DNA from: Microbacterium sp. UFMG61
GTDB taxonomy: Bacteria; Actinomycetota; Actinomycetes; Actinomycetales; Microbacteriaceae
Assembly: GCF_015354505.1 (NCBI RefSeq)
Contig: NZ_JACAFP010000010.1
Span: 1-64,000 of the forward strand
Direction of reading: 5' to 3'
Length of the DNA stretch: 64,000 nt
Below are positions 18,501 to 26,381 of the stretch, one piece after another; within the stretch, counting starts at the first letter, position 1; each line of letters opens with the position of its first letter. The translations under genes and the position numbers were made by a program. The notes below the pieces were generated by a model that worked only from the letters and a program-made list of their open reading frames with translations, was not told the DNA's origin and did not search any database.

Positions 18501-18596
18501 CGTCTGGGAGCGGAGAGCATCCAGAGTGCGGAGGAGTTGCGCGCGAGCGGAAGAACCGGGGCGCGCCACGATGATGGCATGAACTCGGGCTGGCAT
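15585..18596 (-). CDS. Giant membrane glycosyltransferase (GT2 N-domain plus multi-TM)
   Basis: A 1003-residue protein. The N-terminal 280 residues form a GT2-like domain (RVHAIIVARPGSSARAQLLR, then ALAGADEGLDLGVRARLGGG). About 12 hydrophobic TM segments follow (roughly 345-770), then an extracytoplasmic stretch with a final TM helix near 935 and an acidic C-terminal tail (PEPTAEVPEERSAGIEPEAT). The architecture matches the large membrane transferases found near manA/manB and whiB2 in actinobacteria. The substrate is unknown; lipid-linked sugars are likely given the topology. The DUF5719 start overlaps its stop. TAGGCT lies 9 bases upstream of the ATG. Confidence 0.82.
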   Translation of the reverse strand: MPARVHAIIVARPGSSARAQLLRTLDALRSQTAPPSHVTLVMCGDATTARESETVAASVEGIIEARSGTSFADAVGLAMPRVAQGSAVWLLAHDTAPHQRALERLVGTLERSPSAAIVAPKLVQTDNDREIVSLGVSMTALGRSVELASGELDQGQHDGTDDALAADVRGLLIRGEVRDRLRPDPALAGADEGLDLGVRARLGGGRVVLVPSARVSVSPDGPASLPSGRGRRAYVSRVAQLHRRLAYAPAVTVPLHWLSLLPLALWRSITHLIGKRPEAVFPEWAAALTAMLRVGGVVRSRRQIAAFRSSSWSSIAPLRVSNRDLHRRLDDGHGSEGGAASELHFFSGGGAWVVLGALVVSVAAFTSLLAWPVVGGGALLPLRTTVAALWSDAAWGLRGLGVDVVGPADPFAAVLAVLGSLWPAGPSFSLVLLWILALPLAVLGGWFAATRVTDRAGLRIFAGIVWALAPTFLTALVDGRPTGVLVHVLLPWLFHTAVVAHRSWGAAGAASLLFAAVTACAPSLIPALLVLWIVALGITLGGARFRGAARLLWVPVPAAALFAPLMVWQVSHGSLIAALADPGLIWAGPQATADAAGRLALASGFPSGDIAGWLAIVGPTLAPWAGILLAPLAVLALLSTVAPRWRAGITLLLVALSGFATAFLAVGITVSFAQGAGVAIWPGAGLSLAWVGLTGAALVTLDTALTLPRARLLSAAVAGVAVAACAVPALAAFHLGRSALTEGPESSLPAYIAAQAVDDRPVGTLVLTPQNDGGLSAEVAWGASETLSAQTTILSTATEIRGTDITTLAVDLLSARDFDGAGDLGALGVGYVLLAELPEDVSDRARTLHTAAVTSLDQRAGFVQAGTTDRGVLYRLEADPSERAPLTAGQQATARLVITVQLVLVFAALLLSMPTRASRRAARARSRIVGRAADEPLVLPRHVDEFDDEHSGATSAPVNSDVLPPEPTAEVPEERSAGIEPEATEETVNAPDAGADRTEEDPR

Positions 18597-18605
18597 GACC
18601 TCGTC

Positions 18606-18611
18606 AGCCTA
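18606..18611 (-). promoter_or_regulatory. -10 element upstream of the giant glycosyltransferase
   Basis: TAGGCT on the complement ends 9 bases before the ATG at 18594-18596, which predicts a transcript with a leader of about three bases. No -35 match is evident. Confidence 0.5.
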
Positions 18612-18675
18612 TGCTCGGTATGCAGGACGCCGGAGCAGTGGATGCGGCGTGGTCGCGAAGCGGGGAGATCGGCCG

Positions 18676-18993
18676 TCAGCTCGCGCGGCGCTTGAGCTTG
18701 CGACGCTCACGCTCGGAGAGGCCGCCCCAGATACCGAAGCGCTCGTCGTTGTTGAGTGCGTACTCGAGGCACTCGCCACGCACATCGCACGAGGTGCAGA
18801 TCCGCTTGGCGTCTCTGGTCGATCCGCCCTTCTCCGGGAAGAAGGCCTCAGGATCCGTTTGCGAGCACAGCGCGTCACTCTGCCAGGCGAGAGCGTTCTC
18901 GTCGTCGGCTTCGACCTTTCGAACCCCGGGAACACCGAGGTTGATGGGATCGACGAACCAGTTCTCCGGTACGTCTGAACGGTAACCCGTCAT
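18676..18993 (-). CDS. WhiB-family iron-sulfur transcription factor (WhiB2-like)
   Basis: A 105-residue Wbl protein with the four cluster-binding cysteines: LCSQ, then RICTSCDVRGEC (C-x2-C-x5-C), the turn FGIWGGLSE, and a basic C-terminus RERRKLKRR for DNA contact. Position between manA and the DUF3499/zincin pair matches whiB2 (whmD) of mycobacteria, needed for septation; identity as WhiB2 is therefore by context. The ATG at 18991-18993 is chosen for GGAG at correct spacing and the family length. A canonical promoter lies 51-79 bases upstream of the start. Confidence 0.9.
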   Translation of the reverse strand: MTGYRSDVPENWFVDPINLGVPGVRKVEADDENALAWQSDALCSQTDPEAFFPEKGGSTRDAKRICTSCDVRGECLEYALNNDERFGIWGGLSERERRKLKRRAS

Positions 18994-19043
18994 CTCGATC
19001 TCCAACCCTTTGTTCCGCCCCCTCGGCGGGCCGTGCATGACTA

Positions 19044-19072
19044 ATTACACCCGTGTGATTCGCTCCGGTCAA
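19044..19072 (-). promoter_or_regulatory. Canonical sigma-A promoter of whiB
   Basis: On the complement TTGACC (19072-19067) and TGTAAT (19049-19044) are separated by exactly 17 bases. Transcription should start near 19037, giving a leader of about 43 bases with the GGAG ribosome binding site. It is the best -35/-10 pair seen in the window. Confidence 0.75.
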
Positions 19073-19141
19073 GTCGCGGATCGTAAACCCTCAATAGCCT
19101 CTTGAAGGTTCTTGACCCTCGTACGGCGTGTCGCGAAACCC

Positions 19142-20281
19142 TCAGGCACCGTCCGGGTCACCCGGAGACGCGACGAAGACCTCGCCGGTTCCCGACAGCG
19201 TGAGCTCGCGCTCCTCTTCGGTCGCGAACGCCGCGGTTCCGATCGCGATGTCGAGCGGACCTCCCGCGGACCCGCGCACGGTCACCGAACCGGCGGTGAC
19301 GAGCACCATGGTGGGCCCCGACACGCGCACGGCGACGTCGGACCCGGCGAGTTCCACGCGACGCAGGGCGAAATCGGCGACGGGGACCTCGTAGTCGGTG
19401 ACGACCCCGGTGTCTGCCGGTCGCAGCACAGGCACTTCCCCGGGTGTCGCATCGAGGACCGACAGCAGCTCGGCCACGTCGATGCGTTTCGGCGTGAGAC
19501 CGCCCCGCAGCACGTTGTCGCTCGCCGCCATGATCTCGACGCCGAGCCCCGAGACGTACGCGTGGAGGAGTCCGGCGCGCAGGAAGATCCCTTCGCCGCG
19601 GCGGAGCACGACATGGTTCATCAGCAGCGCGACGACGACTCCGGGATCCCCCGGATAGGTGTCCGCGATCGCGGAGACGGCGCGGATGGTGGAGCCCCAC
19701 TCGCCCGATTCCGTCGCCGCAGCATCCTGCACGGCTCGGATGACGTCATCCACCTCGACCTGAGCCTCGCCGGACAGCAGCCAGCCGAGCGTGTCGCCCA
19801 GCGCGTCGTCTCCGCTCGCGAGGCGGTCTCTGAGCGCAGAGACACCAGGGCGCTCGCCGAGCACCCCCAGAAGCTCCAGCGTGTCGCCCACGGGTCGGAG
19901 TCCGCTCAGCGATTCGAAGCGCTCACTCAGAGCCACGATCAGTTCGGGCTTGTGGTTGTCATCGCGATAGTTGCGTGCGGGGTCGTCGGAGGCGAGACCA
20001 GCCTCTCGCGCCCAGCCCGCTCGAGCCTGGTCCACCGTCGGGTGGACCTGGATCGACAACGGCGAGGCCGCTGCGAGGAGCTTGAGGAGATACGGCAGCG
20101 AACCGCCCGTCACCGCGTCGAGAGTGCCTCCGCCCGCCACGTCGGCGGGATCGCCGGGATGGTCGCCGAACCACACCTCCGCCTCGGGAACGACAGCCGG
20201 CGCGCGGCCCTCAAGCTCGGCGAGGAGTGTCTGCGACCCCCAGGCGTAGTCACGGGGCGTGTTGGAAAGGCTCAGAAGCAT
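19142..20281 (-). CDS. manA: Mannose-6-phosphate isomerase, class I
   Basis: A 379-residue type I phosphomannose isomerase, interconverting fructose-6-phosphate and mannose-6-phosphate for mannose-containing glycans. Zinc-site pieces are visible: QVHP (about residues 97-100) and HKPE (about 131-134), with EAEVWFGDHPGDP early and VYxxGLGVEIMAASDN in the C-terminal cupin half (residues LLHAYVSGLGVEIMAASDN). It is divergent from the O-antigen-ligase pair. TACGCT ends 6 bases before the ATG, so leaderless translation is plausible, though GGGAGC adjoining the ATG is also present. Confidence 0.93.
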   Translation of the reverse strand: MLLSLSNTPRDYAWGSQTLLAELEGRAPAVVPEAEVWFGDHPGDPADVAGGGTLDAVTGGSLPYLLKLLAAASPLSIQVHPTVDQARAGWAREAGLASDDPARNYRDDNHKPELIVALSERFESLSGLRPVGDTLELLGVLGERPGVSALRDRLASGDDALGDTLGWLLSGEAQVEVDDVIRAVQDAAATESGEWGSTIRAVSAIADTYPGDPGVVVALLMNHVVLRRGEGIFLRAGLLHAYVSGLGVEIMAASDNVLRGGLTPKRIDVAELLSVLDATPGEVPVLRPADTGVVTDYEVPVADFALRRVELAGSDVAVRVSGPTMVLVTAGSVTVRGSAGGPLDIAIGTAAFATEEERELTLSGTGEVFVASPGDPDGA

Positions 20282-20287
20282 GCTCCC

Positions 20288-20293
20288 AGCGTA
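20288..20293 (-). promoter_or_regulatory. -10 element, leaderless start of manA
   Basis: TACGCT on the complement followed by 6 bases and the manA ATG, placing the predicted transcription start on the start codon. Confidence 0.5.
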
Positions 20294-20355
20294 TGTGCAC
20301 CCGGCGGATCGCCGATGCGGTGCCGCCGATCAGGTGCAGCATCGGCCGCGCGCTG

Positions 20356-20361
20356 TAGCCT
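20356..20361 (+). promoter_or_regulatory. -10 element, leaderless start of the first O-antigen ligase
   Basis: TAGCCT followed by 7 bases and ATG at 20369. There is no Shine-Dalgarno sequence, consistent with a leaderless transcript. Confidence 0.55.
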
Positions 20362-20368
20362 GAACGCG

Positions 20369-21784
20369 ATGGCGCAGTACACGAAGCACCCGGTGTCAGC
20401 CCCTCCTCGCGCGCCCGAGCGCGAGTCGACGGGGCATCTCCTGCTGCGCGGGTACATCATCCTCGTGCTGATCACGACGTTCGCGCACTCCGCCGTCTAC
20501 AACCTGGTCGGCGAGGTCGGCGCGGTGATCACGCTCGCCGCTTTCCTGATCGCGACGCTGGCCATCGGGGTGCCGATGATCGCGCGGAGCCGGCCGCAGC
20601 CGTTCGCCTGGCGACGGCTCCCCTGGGCCGCGACCGCCTACACGGTCCTCGCGCTCGTCTCCTTCGCCTGGTCGCAATGGCGAGGCGCCACCCTGCTCAC
20701 CTGGGCGCTGCTCGCGACCGTCACGCTGACCGCTCTCTTCATCGCGCACGTGCTCACCTGGCATGAGATCGTGCGCGCGCTCGCATCCGCCTTCAAGTGG
20801 ATCCTCGGGCTGTCCCTCGCCCTCGAGCTCTGGGTCGCGCTCGTCGTGCACGGTCCGATCCTCCCGAACTTCTTCGAGAGGCCCGAGGGCGAGATCGACC
20901 CGCACTGGTACTGGGTGCGGGGCAATCTGTTCGACGGGGAGCGCATCCAGGGCATCGTCGGCAACTCGAACCTGCTCGCGATCATCAGTCTGTTCGCGAT
21001 GATCACCTTCGGAGTCCTGTTCGCCGCCCGAGCGCGGTGGCGCACCACTCTGGCCCTGTGGACTCTGCTCGCCGCGTTCTTCTTCGTCCGCGCGAGCTCC
21101 GCCACCGCGTTCGCGTGCGCGGCGGCCGCCCTCGTGGTGCTCCTCGTCGCCCTGCTGATGCGGCGCACGACGACACCCGGCGCTCGCACCCGGCTCTACG
21201 TGATCTTCATCGGGGGCTCGGTCGTGGTGGGCGCCGCGCTCTGGCTCCTGCAGAAGCCGCTGCTCGGACTCCTCGGCCGGAGCAGCGACCTCACCGGTCG
21301 CTCCGACGTCATCTGGGAGAAGGTGCTCGAGCGCGCGGCGGAGCATCCGCTGTTCGGCAACGGCTTCTCGAGCCCGTGGGTTCCGTTCGACCCGGCTTTC
21401 GCGGGGTGGATCGAAGACCACGGCATCACCGTCTTCCACGCGCACAACATGTGGTTGGACGTGCTGATGCAGCTCGGCGTGCTGGGTGTCGTGCTGATGG
21501 CGGTCGCCTACCTCAGCCTGCTCTGGCGGTCGTGGTTCTTCGCCGTCGACCGGCCGCGGTGGGATCTCGACTCCGACCGCGACTACTCCCCCCTCACGCT
21601 TCTCCCCAGCCTGTTCACGGTCGTCCTGCTCGTGCAGGGGCTCACCGAGTCGACGCCGATCATGCTCTGGGGGTGGATGCTCCTGATCCTGCTCTCGTTC
21701 AAGATCAAAGCCGTGCCGCTCGTCGGCATCGGCGAGCGCCAGCGAGTGATCGAGCGCGGCGAGCGAGTGCGGCGGGTTCCGTGA
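20369..21784 (+). CDS. O-antigen ligase/polymerase-family membrane protein (first copy)
   Basis: A 471-residue integral membrane protein of the O-antigen ligase (WaaL/Wzy-C) family, with about 11 TM helices. The Wzy-type periplasmic loop holds LFGNGFSSPWVP and the histidine-containing HAHNMWLDVLMQLG. The family transfers or polymerises lipid-linked glycans on the outer face of the membrane. The first 29 residues are cytoplasmic and basic. The stop overlaps the GTG of a second ligase-family gene (GTGA, 21781-21784), an arrangement that suggests paired or cooperating enzymes. Starts upstream of 20369 belong to a chance ORF antisense to manA. Confidence 0.85.
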   Translation: MAQYTKHPVSAPPRAPERESTGHLLLRGYIILVLITTFAHSAVYNLVGEVGAVITLAAFLIATLAIGVPMIARSRPQPFAWRRLPWAATAYTVLALVSFAWSQWRGATLLTWALLATVTLTALFIAHVLTWHEIVRALASAFKWILGLSLALELWVALVVHGPILPNFFERPEGEIDPHWYWVRGNLFDGERIQGIVGNSNLLAIISLFAMITFGVLFAARARWRTTLALWTLLAAFFFVRASSATAFACAAAALVVLLVALLMRRTTTPGARTRLYVIFIGGSVVVGAALWLLQKPLLGLLGRSSDLTGRSDVIWEKVLERAAEHPLFGNGFSSPWVPFDPAFAGWIEDHGITVFHAHNMWLDVLMQLGVLGVVLMAVAYLSLLWRSWFFAVDRPRWDLDSDRDYSPLTLLPSLFTVVLLVQGLTESTPIMLWGWMLLILLSFKIKAVPLVGIGERQRVIERGERVRRVP

Positions 21785-23079
21785 CGGCGGGACACCGACT
21801 CGGGCGGCTGCTCGGCTCGGCGGAGTTCGCTCGCGCCTTCACGATCACCGTCCTGGCCGCCGTCTTCGGGTCGTACCTCATCGAGAGGATGACCTCGCGG
21901 GTCACGCTCGCCACGATCATCGCCGGTCTGTGCGTGCTCGGTCTCGGGACCCTGTGGGTCCGTCGCGAGGAGCTGTCGCTCCTGCGCATCGCCCCCTCAT
22001 CGCTGCTCGCCTTCCTCGCCTGGGCGCTGGTCAGCATCGCATGGACGACCGACAAGAGCGATTCGCTGTTCGGCTGGCTCGAGCTCCTCGGCTTCGCATT
22101 CCTCGCGATCACGGTCGGGCACATCCGCGACACGCTGCAGACGGTCCGCGCCCTGGGCGACACGCTGCGCGCCCTTCTCGCTCTGTCCCTCGGGCTGGAG
22201 ATCCTCTCGGGGATCCTGCTCGATCTGCCGTTCGTCTTCCTCGGCATCCAGGGTGATCTCGCGCTCGGCGGTCCCGTTCAGGGCATCTTCGGCAGCCGCA
22301 ACATGCTCGGGTTCGTCACGGTCATCGCTCTCATCACCTTCTTCGTCGAGTGGCGATCTCAGTCTCTGAACGCTCGGATCGCTGTGCCTTCCATGGGACT
22401 GGCGCTCCTGCTCGCGTTCCTCTCCGCGTCTCCGACCGTGCTCGTTCTCGCGGCCGCCGTGACCACCGTCGCCGTCGCGCTGACGATCGTGCGGCATGCC
22501 CCGCCGGAACGACGCTCGCTGGTGCAGTGGGTGCTCGGCGTGCTGGTGACTCTGGCCCTCACGGCGGCCTTCCTGCTGCGGCACTCGATCATCGCGCTGA
22601 TGAACGCGGGGTCCGACTTCTCGATCCGCGCGACGCTGTGGAACAAGATCCTCGACTTCGTCGCGCTGAAGCCGATCGAGGGGTGGGGCTGGTTCGGCTC
22701 CTGGGCACGCGGCGAATACCCGTTCACGTTCATCAACTTCCAACTCGCCGATCGACACCAGAGCGCACTCAACGCCTATTTCGACGTCCTGCTGCAGCTC
22801 GGAGCCGCCGGTCTCGTGCTGTTCCTGCTCCTGGGCGGTGTCGCCCTGGTGCGGTCCTGGCTGGTCGCGAGCGTGCGCCGCTCGGTCGTGTACGCGTGGA
22901 CCCCGCTGATGCTGGTCACCCTCGCGGTCGAGTCGATGTTCGAGAGCTTCACGATCGTGGGTGCAGGGTGGTTCATGCTCGTGCTGTGCGCGCTCCGGGC
23001 GGGACAGTCCCGATCCTGGCGCGAGAACATCGACGCCGCCCACACCGGCGCGATCCCCACGCTTCGCTCCGAGTACTAG
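21781..23079 (+). CDS. O-antigen ligase/polymerase-family membrane protein (second copy)
   Basis: A 432-residue paralogue-like protein with the same topology: TM-rich N-terminal half, a loop with KPIEGWGWFGSWARGEYPF and the conserved DRHQSALNAYFDVLLQLGAAG near residues 323-343. It begins at the GTG overlapping the upstream stop; reading frame, length and the continuous hydrophobic start (VTAGHRLGRLLGSAEFARA) support this. Coupled with the first copy, it may give a second acceptor or donor specificity. The two proteins are only distantly similar, so recent tandem duplication is unlikely. Confidence 0.83.
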   Translation: MTAGHRLGRLLGSAEFARAFTITVLAAVFGSYLIERMTSRVTLATIIAGLCVLGLGTLWVRREELSLLRIAPSSLLAFLAWALVSIAWTTDKSDSLFGWLELLGFAFLAITVGHIRDTLQTVRALGDTLRALLALSLGLEILSGILLDLPFVFLGIQGDLALGGPVQGIFGSRNMLGFVTVIALITFFVEWRSQSLNARIAVPSMGLALLLAFLSASPTVLVLAAAVTTVAVALTIVRHAPPERRSLVQWVLGVLVTLALTAAFLLRHSIIALMNAGSDFSIRATLWNKILDFVALKPIEGWGWFGSWARGEYPFTFINFQLADRHQSALNAYFDVLLQLGAAGLVLFLLLGGVALVRSWLVASVRRSVVYAWTPLMLVTLAVESMFESFTIVGAGWFMLVLCALRAGQSRSWRENIDAAHTGAIPTLRSEY

Positions 23080-23121
23080 ATCCGTCCCCCGCGCCCTCGG
23101 GGGATTCCGAACGAGGCCAGG

Positions 23122-23127
23122 TAGGCT
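23122..23127 (+). promoter_or_regulatory. -10 element before the GlfT1-like transferase
   Basis: TAGGCT about 54 bases before the GTG start at 23181. Transcription from here would give a leader of about 47 bases containing CCGGAG. A small hairpin (23086-23091 with 23098-23103) lies upstream and may terminate the ligase operon, but it lacks a T-run. Confidence 0.4.
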
Positions 23128-23180
23128 GGTCTCAGCTCGCGGCGACCCGCGGGGCCCACAGCTTCCGGAGATCCCACCTC

Positions 23181-24137
23181 GTGACACACGTCCCCTTCGA
23201 ACCGGCGTCCGCGACGATCGTCATCGTCACCTTCAACCGTTCACATCTCCTGACCGGACTCCTCGAGAGCATCACGGCCATGGAGCCGAAGCCCGGTCAC
23301 GTCGTGGTCATCGACAACGCGTCGTCCGATGACACCACCGATGTCGTCGAATCCTTCCGTCCGCGTCTCGGCACCGAACTCGTCTATCGTCGCCTCGAGA
23401 CGAACACCGGCGGTTCGGGCGGCTTCAGCGAGGGCATGCGCACCGCGTACGAGCTCGGCTCCGAGTGGATCTGGATGATGGACGACGATGTCGAGGTCGT
23501 TCCCGACGGGCTCGCGAAGATGGGCAGGTGGGCGCCGCGTTTCAAGAGCATCCAGGGCCGGCGTTACGACTACGACGGCAGCGAGTTCTATTGGCAGTAC
23601 CGGATCGCCGAACGCATGGGCATCCCGATCCCCTTCGCCCCCTCGGGCTTCGACGCCTCCGGGTTCAAGGAGATGAACAGCGGATGCTTCGAGGGCATGT
23701 TCATCCACCGCTCCATCGTGACGCAGATCGGGCTGCCAGACCCCCGGTTCTTCATCTATTGGGATGACCAGATGTACGGCTGGCTCGCCTCACGCAAGAC
23801 GACCGCCGTCATCGTCGACGAGTTCGTCCTCCGTCGCACGCGTGAGATCAAGCAGTGGGACATGGGCATCCGCCACATGAACGCGTCGAGCAACGCGTAC
23901 CGCTTCTACATCATGCGAAACCGCGCGTACATCAAGAACTACTACCGAGTGCACGGCGTGTACAACCCGGTGCTGTTCGGCCTCGGAACCGCGATGACGT
24001 TCGCCAAGGAGCTGATCCGCCTGGTGTTCGTCGAGCGCACGGTGCGAGGAACGAGCAACCTGTTCCGCGGCCTCAGGGAAGGCGGGCGGCTCGGCCGCGA
24101 CCGATCCTGGCAGCCGATGGCTCCTCTGGAGGACTGA
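23181..24137 (+). CDS. GT2 glycosyltransferase, GlfT1-like
   Basis: A 318-residue GT2 enzyme. The nucleotide-binding start VIVTFNRSHLLTGLLESI precedes the characteristic TNTGGSGGFSEGM motif and the metal-binding WMMDDDVEVVP; a second acidic pair lies in FFIYWDDQMYGW. The GGxGGF motif followed by DDD is shared with mycobacterial galactofuranosyltransferases GlfT1 and GlfT2. With 318 residues it is near GlfT1 length (about 300), and a GlfT2-like gene, Glf, Wzm and Wzt are adjacent. A role in starting a galactan-type chain is an inference. The GTG start has GGAG about 10 bases upstream. Confidence 0.75.
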   Translation: MTHVPFEPASATIVIVTFNRSHLLTGLLESITAMEPKPGHVVVIDNASSDDTTDVVESFRPRLGTELVYRRLETNTGGSGGFSEGMRTAYELGSEWIWMMDDDVEVVPDGLAKMGRWAPRFKSIQGRRYDYDGSEFYWQYRIAERMGIPIPFAPSGFDASGFKEMNSGCFEGMFIHRSIVTQIGLPDPRFFIYWDDQMYGWLASRKTTAVIVDEFVLRRTREIKQWDMGIRHMNASSNAYRFYIMRNRAYIKNYYRVHGVYNPVLFGLGTAMTFAKELIRLVFVERTVRGTSNLFRGLREGGRLGRDRSWQPMAPLED

Positions 24138-24142
24138 CGAAC

Positions 24143-24781
24143 ATGACCGACGAGCCACAGCCCGAGCTGCGTTGGGCGCCTCTGCCGCCGAAGCCGAACA
24201 ACCGCGGCCGTGTCTGGTTGATCGTCGGTCTGTCGATCGCCGCACTCCTGGTGGCTGCCGTGCTGCTCCTGTTCCTCCTGCCGCGAGGGGGTGCACCCGC
24301 ACCGGACGTGAGCGGCACTCCGTCGCCGTCGGCCACTCCCACCGCCACTCCGACCGCCACCTCGAGTCCCTCGGCCACTCCCGCCCCCACGGAGACCGCG
24401 ACCGCTGAGCCGACGCCCGCACCGGAGCCGACCATGACTCCGATCACGACTCCCCCGCCGCCTGCCGATCCCAGTGTCGGCGTGTTCCGCGACACGGTGC
24501 AGGGATGGCTGGACGACGCTCTGACCGGCCTCGACATCGTCGGAGAGACCAGTGGACAGGATGCTGTGGACGTCGTCGACACGCTGCAGAACGACGCGCA
24601 GCGGCTGTCGGAGTCTCCTCCTCCCGCGTCGATCGAGTCGGACTGGCACGCCAGCGTCGCCGCCTACGCACAGGCGCTCAGTGACCTGAGGTCCGCGGTG
24701 TCCGCGGGGGGCGACTCCTCGGGCGCGGTGTCGTCGGCTCTGTCCGCCGCCGACGCGGTGCGGAGCGTCGTCGGTCTCTGA
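24143..24781 (+). CDS. Membrane-anchored protein with Pro/Thr/Ser linker
   Basis: A 212-residue protein with a TM helix (about 24-48, VWLIVGLSIAALLVAAVLLLFLL). A 70-residue linker built from SPSATPTATPTAT-type repeats spans about 60-120. The C-terminal domain (about 125-212) is alpha-helical and rich in Asp and Ala (AVDVVDTLQNDAQRLSES). The linker resembles cell-wall-spanning segments, so the C-terminal domain probably faces outwards. No family is recognised. GGAGGA lies at correct spacing before the ATG. It is five bases after the GlfT1-like gene and likely co-transcribed. Confidence 0.7.
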   Translation: MTDEPQPELRWAPLPPKPNNRGRVWLIVGLSIAALLVAAVLLLFLLPRGGAPAPDVSGTPSPSATPTATPTATSSPSATPAPTETATAEPTPAPEPTMTPITTPPPPADPSVGVFRDTVQGWLDDALTGLDIVGETSGQDAVDVVDTLQNDAQRLSESPPPASIESDWHASVAAYAQALSDLRSAVSAGGDSSGAVSSALSAADAVRSVVGL

Positions 24782-24808
24782 CCTCAGCCGACCCCGGCCA
24801 GACCACGA

Positions 24809-25543
24809 TCAGGAGTTGTGATCCTCGTTGTACCGATCGAGCACCTCAGCGATCGGTGCGTCCAGCACGAGCGCTCCCCTGTCGAGGTAGAGGCCGCGCG
24901 TGCAGAAGCGACGGAGATCGCGCTCGCTGTGACTGACGAAGAACAGCGTGCGCCCCTCGGCGAGCAGCTCGTCGATGCGCCCGTAGCACTTCTCACGGAA
25001 GGCCTTGTCGCCGACCGCCAGAACCTCGTCGACAAGCAGGACGGGTTCGTCGAGCTGGGAGACGACGGAGAAGGCGAGTCGCACCTTCATACCGTTCGAA
25101 AGATGCTTGTACGGGGTGTCCTCGAATCCGGCGAGCTCGGCAAACGCGATGATGCTGTGGTACCGACGCGAGATCTCGTTCCTGCCCATGCCGTGCAGAC
25201 CGGCCATCAGTCGCACGTTCTCGCGCACCGTGAGATCTCCGACGAAGCCGCCCGTGATCTCGATCAGCGGCGCGACGCCGCCGTTGACGGTGACCGAGCC
25301 CTCATCCGCGAGCAGAACCCCCGCGACGAGACGCAGCAGGGTCGACTTGCCCTGACCGTTGCGTCCGACCACTCCGATCGACTCTCCGGGCTCGACCGTG
25401 AAACTGACGTCGCGCAGCGCCCAGAACTCGCCGGGGCGAGACCGCCGCGACAGCCCGGCGAACAGATCCTTGATGTTGCGGCGGCCACGTCGATTCCGAC
25501 GGAATCGCACTCCGACCCCTGATACTTCGATGGCAGCCGACAT
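24809..25543 (-). CDS. Polysaccharide ABC exporter ATPase (Wzt-type), first system
   Basis: A 244-residue ATPase with Walker A GRNGQGKST (60-68), the signature LSNGMKVRLAF, Walker B VLLVDEVLAVGD, and the H-loop FFVSHSE. It belongs to the Wzt/RfbE group that exports lipid-linked O-antigen or galactan. It ends soon after the ATPase core, lacking the C-terminal carbohydrate-binding domain of some Wzt, so export need not depend on a modified chain end. The ATG overlaps the permease stop as TGATG (A at 25543), with GGAG five bases before. By neighbours it likely exports a galactofuranosyl chain. Confidence 0.88.
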   Translation of the reverse strand: MSAAIEVSGVGVRFRRNRRGRRNIKDLFAGLSRRSRPGEFWALRDVSFTVEPGESIGVVGRNGQGKSTLLRLVAGVLLADEGSVTVNGGVAPLIEITGGFVGDLTVRENVRLMAGLHGMGRNEISRRYHSIIAFAELAGFEDTPYKHLSNGMKVRLAFSVVSQLDEPVLLVDEVLAVGDKAFREKCYGRIDELLAEGRTLFFVSHSERDLRRFCTRGLYLDRGALVLDAPIAEVLDRYNEDHNS

Positions 25544-26334
25544 CACAGCTCCTTCAGGACGGTGGCCTCGAGACCACGAAAGGTCCACATACCGAGCGCG
25601 AGGATTCCGACGCACATCAGGGCGCTGACCAGCACGGGCACGGGATCCCACAGATCCGGGAAGAAGCCGACGCGGTACAGGGTGAAGATGCCTGCCAACG
25701 GGTTGAACGCGCCGATCGTGTGGAACGGCTCCGGAAGGTCGCGGAAACTGTAGATGATCGGGGAGGCGTAGAAGAGGACACGCAGCACGAGCGCTGTGGT
25801 GCGTTCGAGATCTGAGTAGATCACGCACAGCGGAGCGACGAGGAGTCCGAGCCCGACGAGCAGCACCACCTGCATGATGATCGCGACAGGGAACCAGAGC
25901 AGACCCCAGCTCACCGTGGCGCCGCTGAACACCGCGAACAGCACCAGCACGGGCAGAGAGAAGAGGAATTCGATCCCCTTGCTCAGGACGATGCGGTTGA
26001 TCCAGATCGAACGCGGGATCGCGGTGGACTTCACGAGACGCGCATCTTTGCGGAACGCGCGCGTGAAGTCACCCACCGCTGCGTTGAACCACACCCACGG
26101 GAGGAGCGCGACGATGAGGAAGACGATGTACGGATCCTCGCCGACGCTGCGCTGGAACACCTGCGTGAAAACGAACCAGTAGATCGCGCTCATGACCAGC
26201 GGGTCGAGAACCGACCAGATGTACCCGAGGAAGCTTGTCGCGTAGCGGACGCGCAGATCACGTCCTGAGAGCAGCCACAGCGAATGCGCATAGCGGCGGG
26301 GCGTGCCAGGCGACCCGACGGTCGAACTGCTCAT
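25543..26334 (-). CDS. Polysaccharide ABC exporter permease (Wzm-type), first system
   Basis: A 263-residue ABC-2 permease with six hydrophobic segments and the Wzm signature region ARLVKSTAIPRSIWINRIVLSK. It pairs with the adjacent Wzt-type ATPase to move a lipid-linked glycan across the membrane. The ATG at 26332-26334 has AGGAG upstream. The gap to the GlfT2-like gene (48 bases) suggests one transcript from glf to wzt. Confidence 0.88.
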   Translation of the reverse strand: MSSSTVGSPGTPRRYAHSLWLLSGRDLRVRYATSFLGYIWSVLDPLVMSAIYWFVFTQVFQRSVGEDPYIVFLIVALLPWVWFNAAVGDFTRAFRKDARLVKSTAIPRSIWINRIVLSKGIEFLFSLPVLVLFAVFSGATVSWGLLWFPVAIIMQVVLLVGLGLLVAPLCVIYSDLERTTALVLRVLFYASPIIYSFRDLPEPFHTIGAFNPLAGIFTLYRVGFFPDLWDPVPVLVSALMCVGILALGMWTFRGLEATVLKEL

Positions 26335-26381
26335 GGGGCTCCTGTGCTCAGACCGCATGTGTCGCACGCTGCGGACGACAC

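Noticed and set aside
19112..20368. Extension of the first O-antigen ligase ORF upstream to 19112
   Set aside because: That stretch is antisense to manA; the ATG at 20369 has a TAGCCT box with leaderless spacing and starts a normal TM protein.
23086..23103. Hairpin (CCCCCG/CGGGGG) after the second O-antigen ligase as a terminator
   Set aside because: Only a 6-bp stem with no T-run and close to the next promoter; too weak to call.
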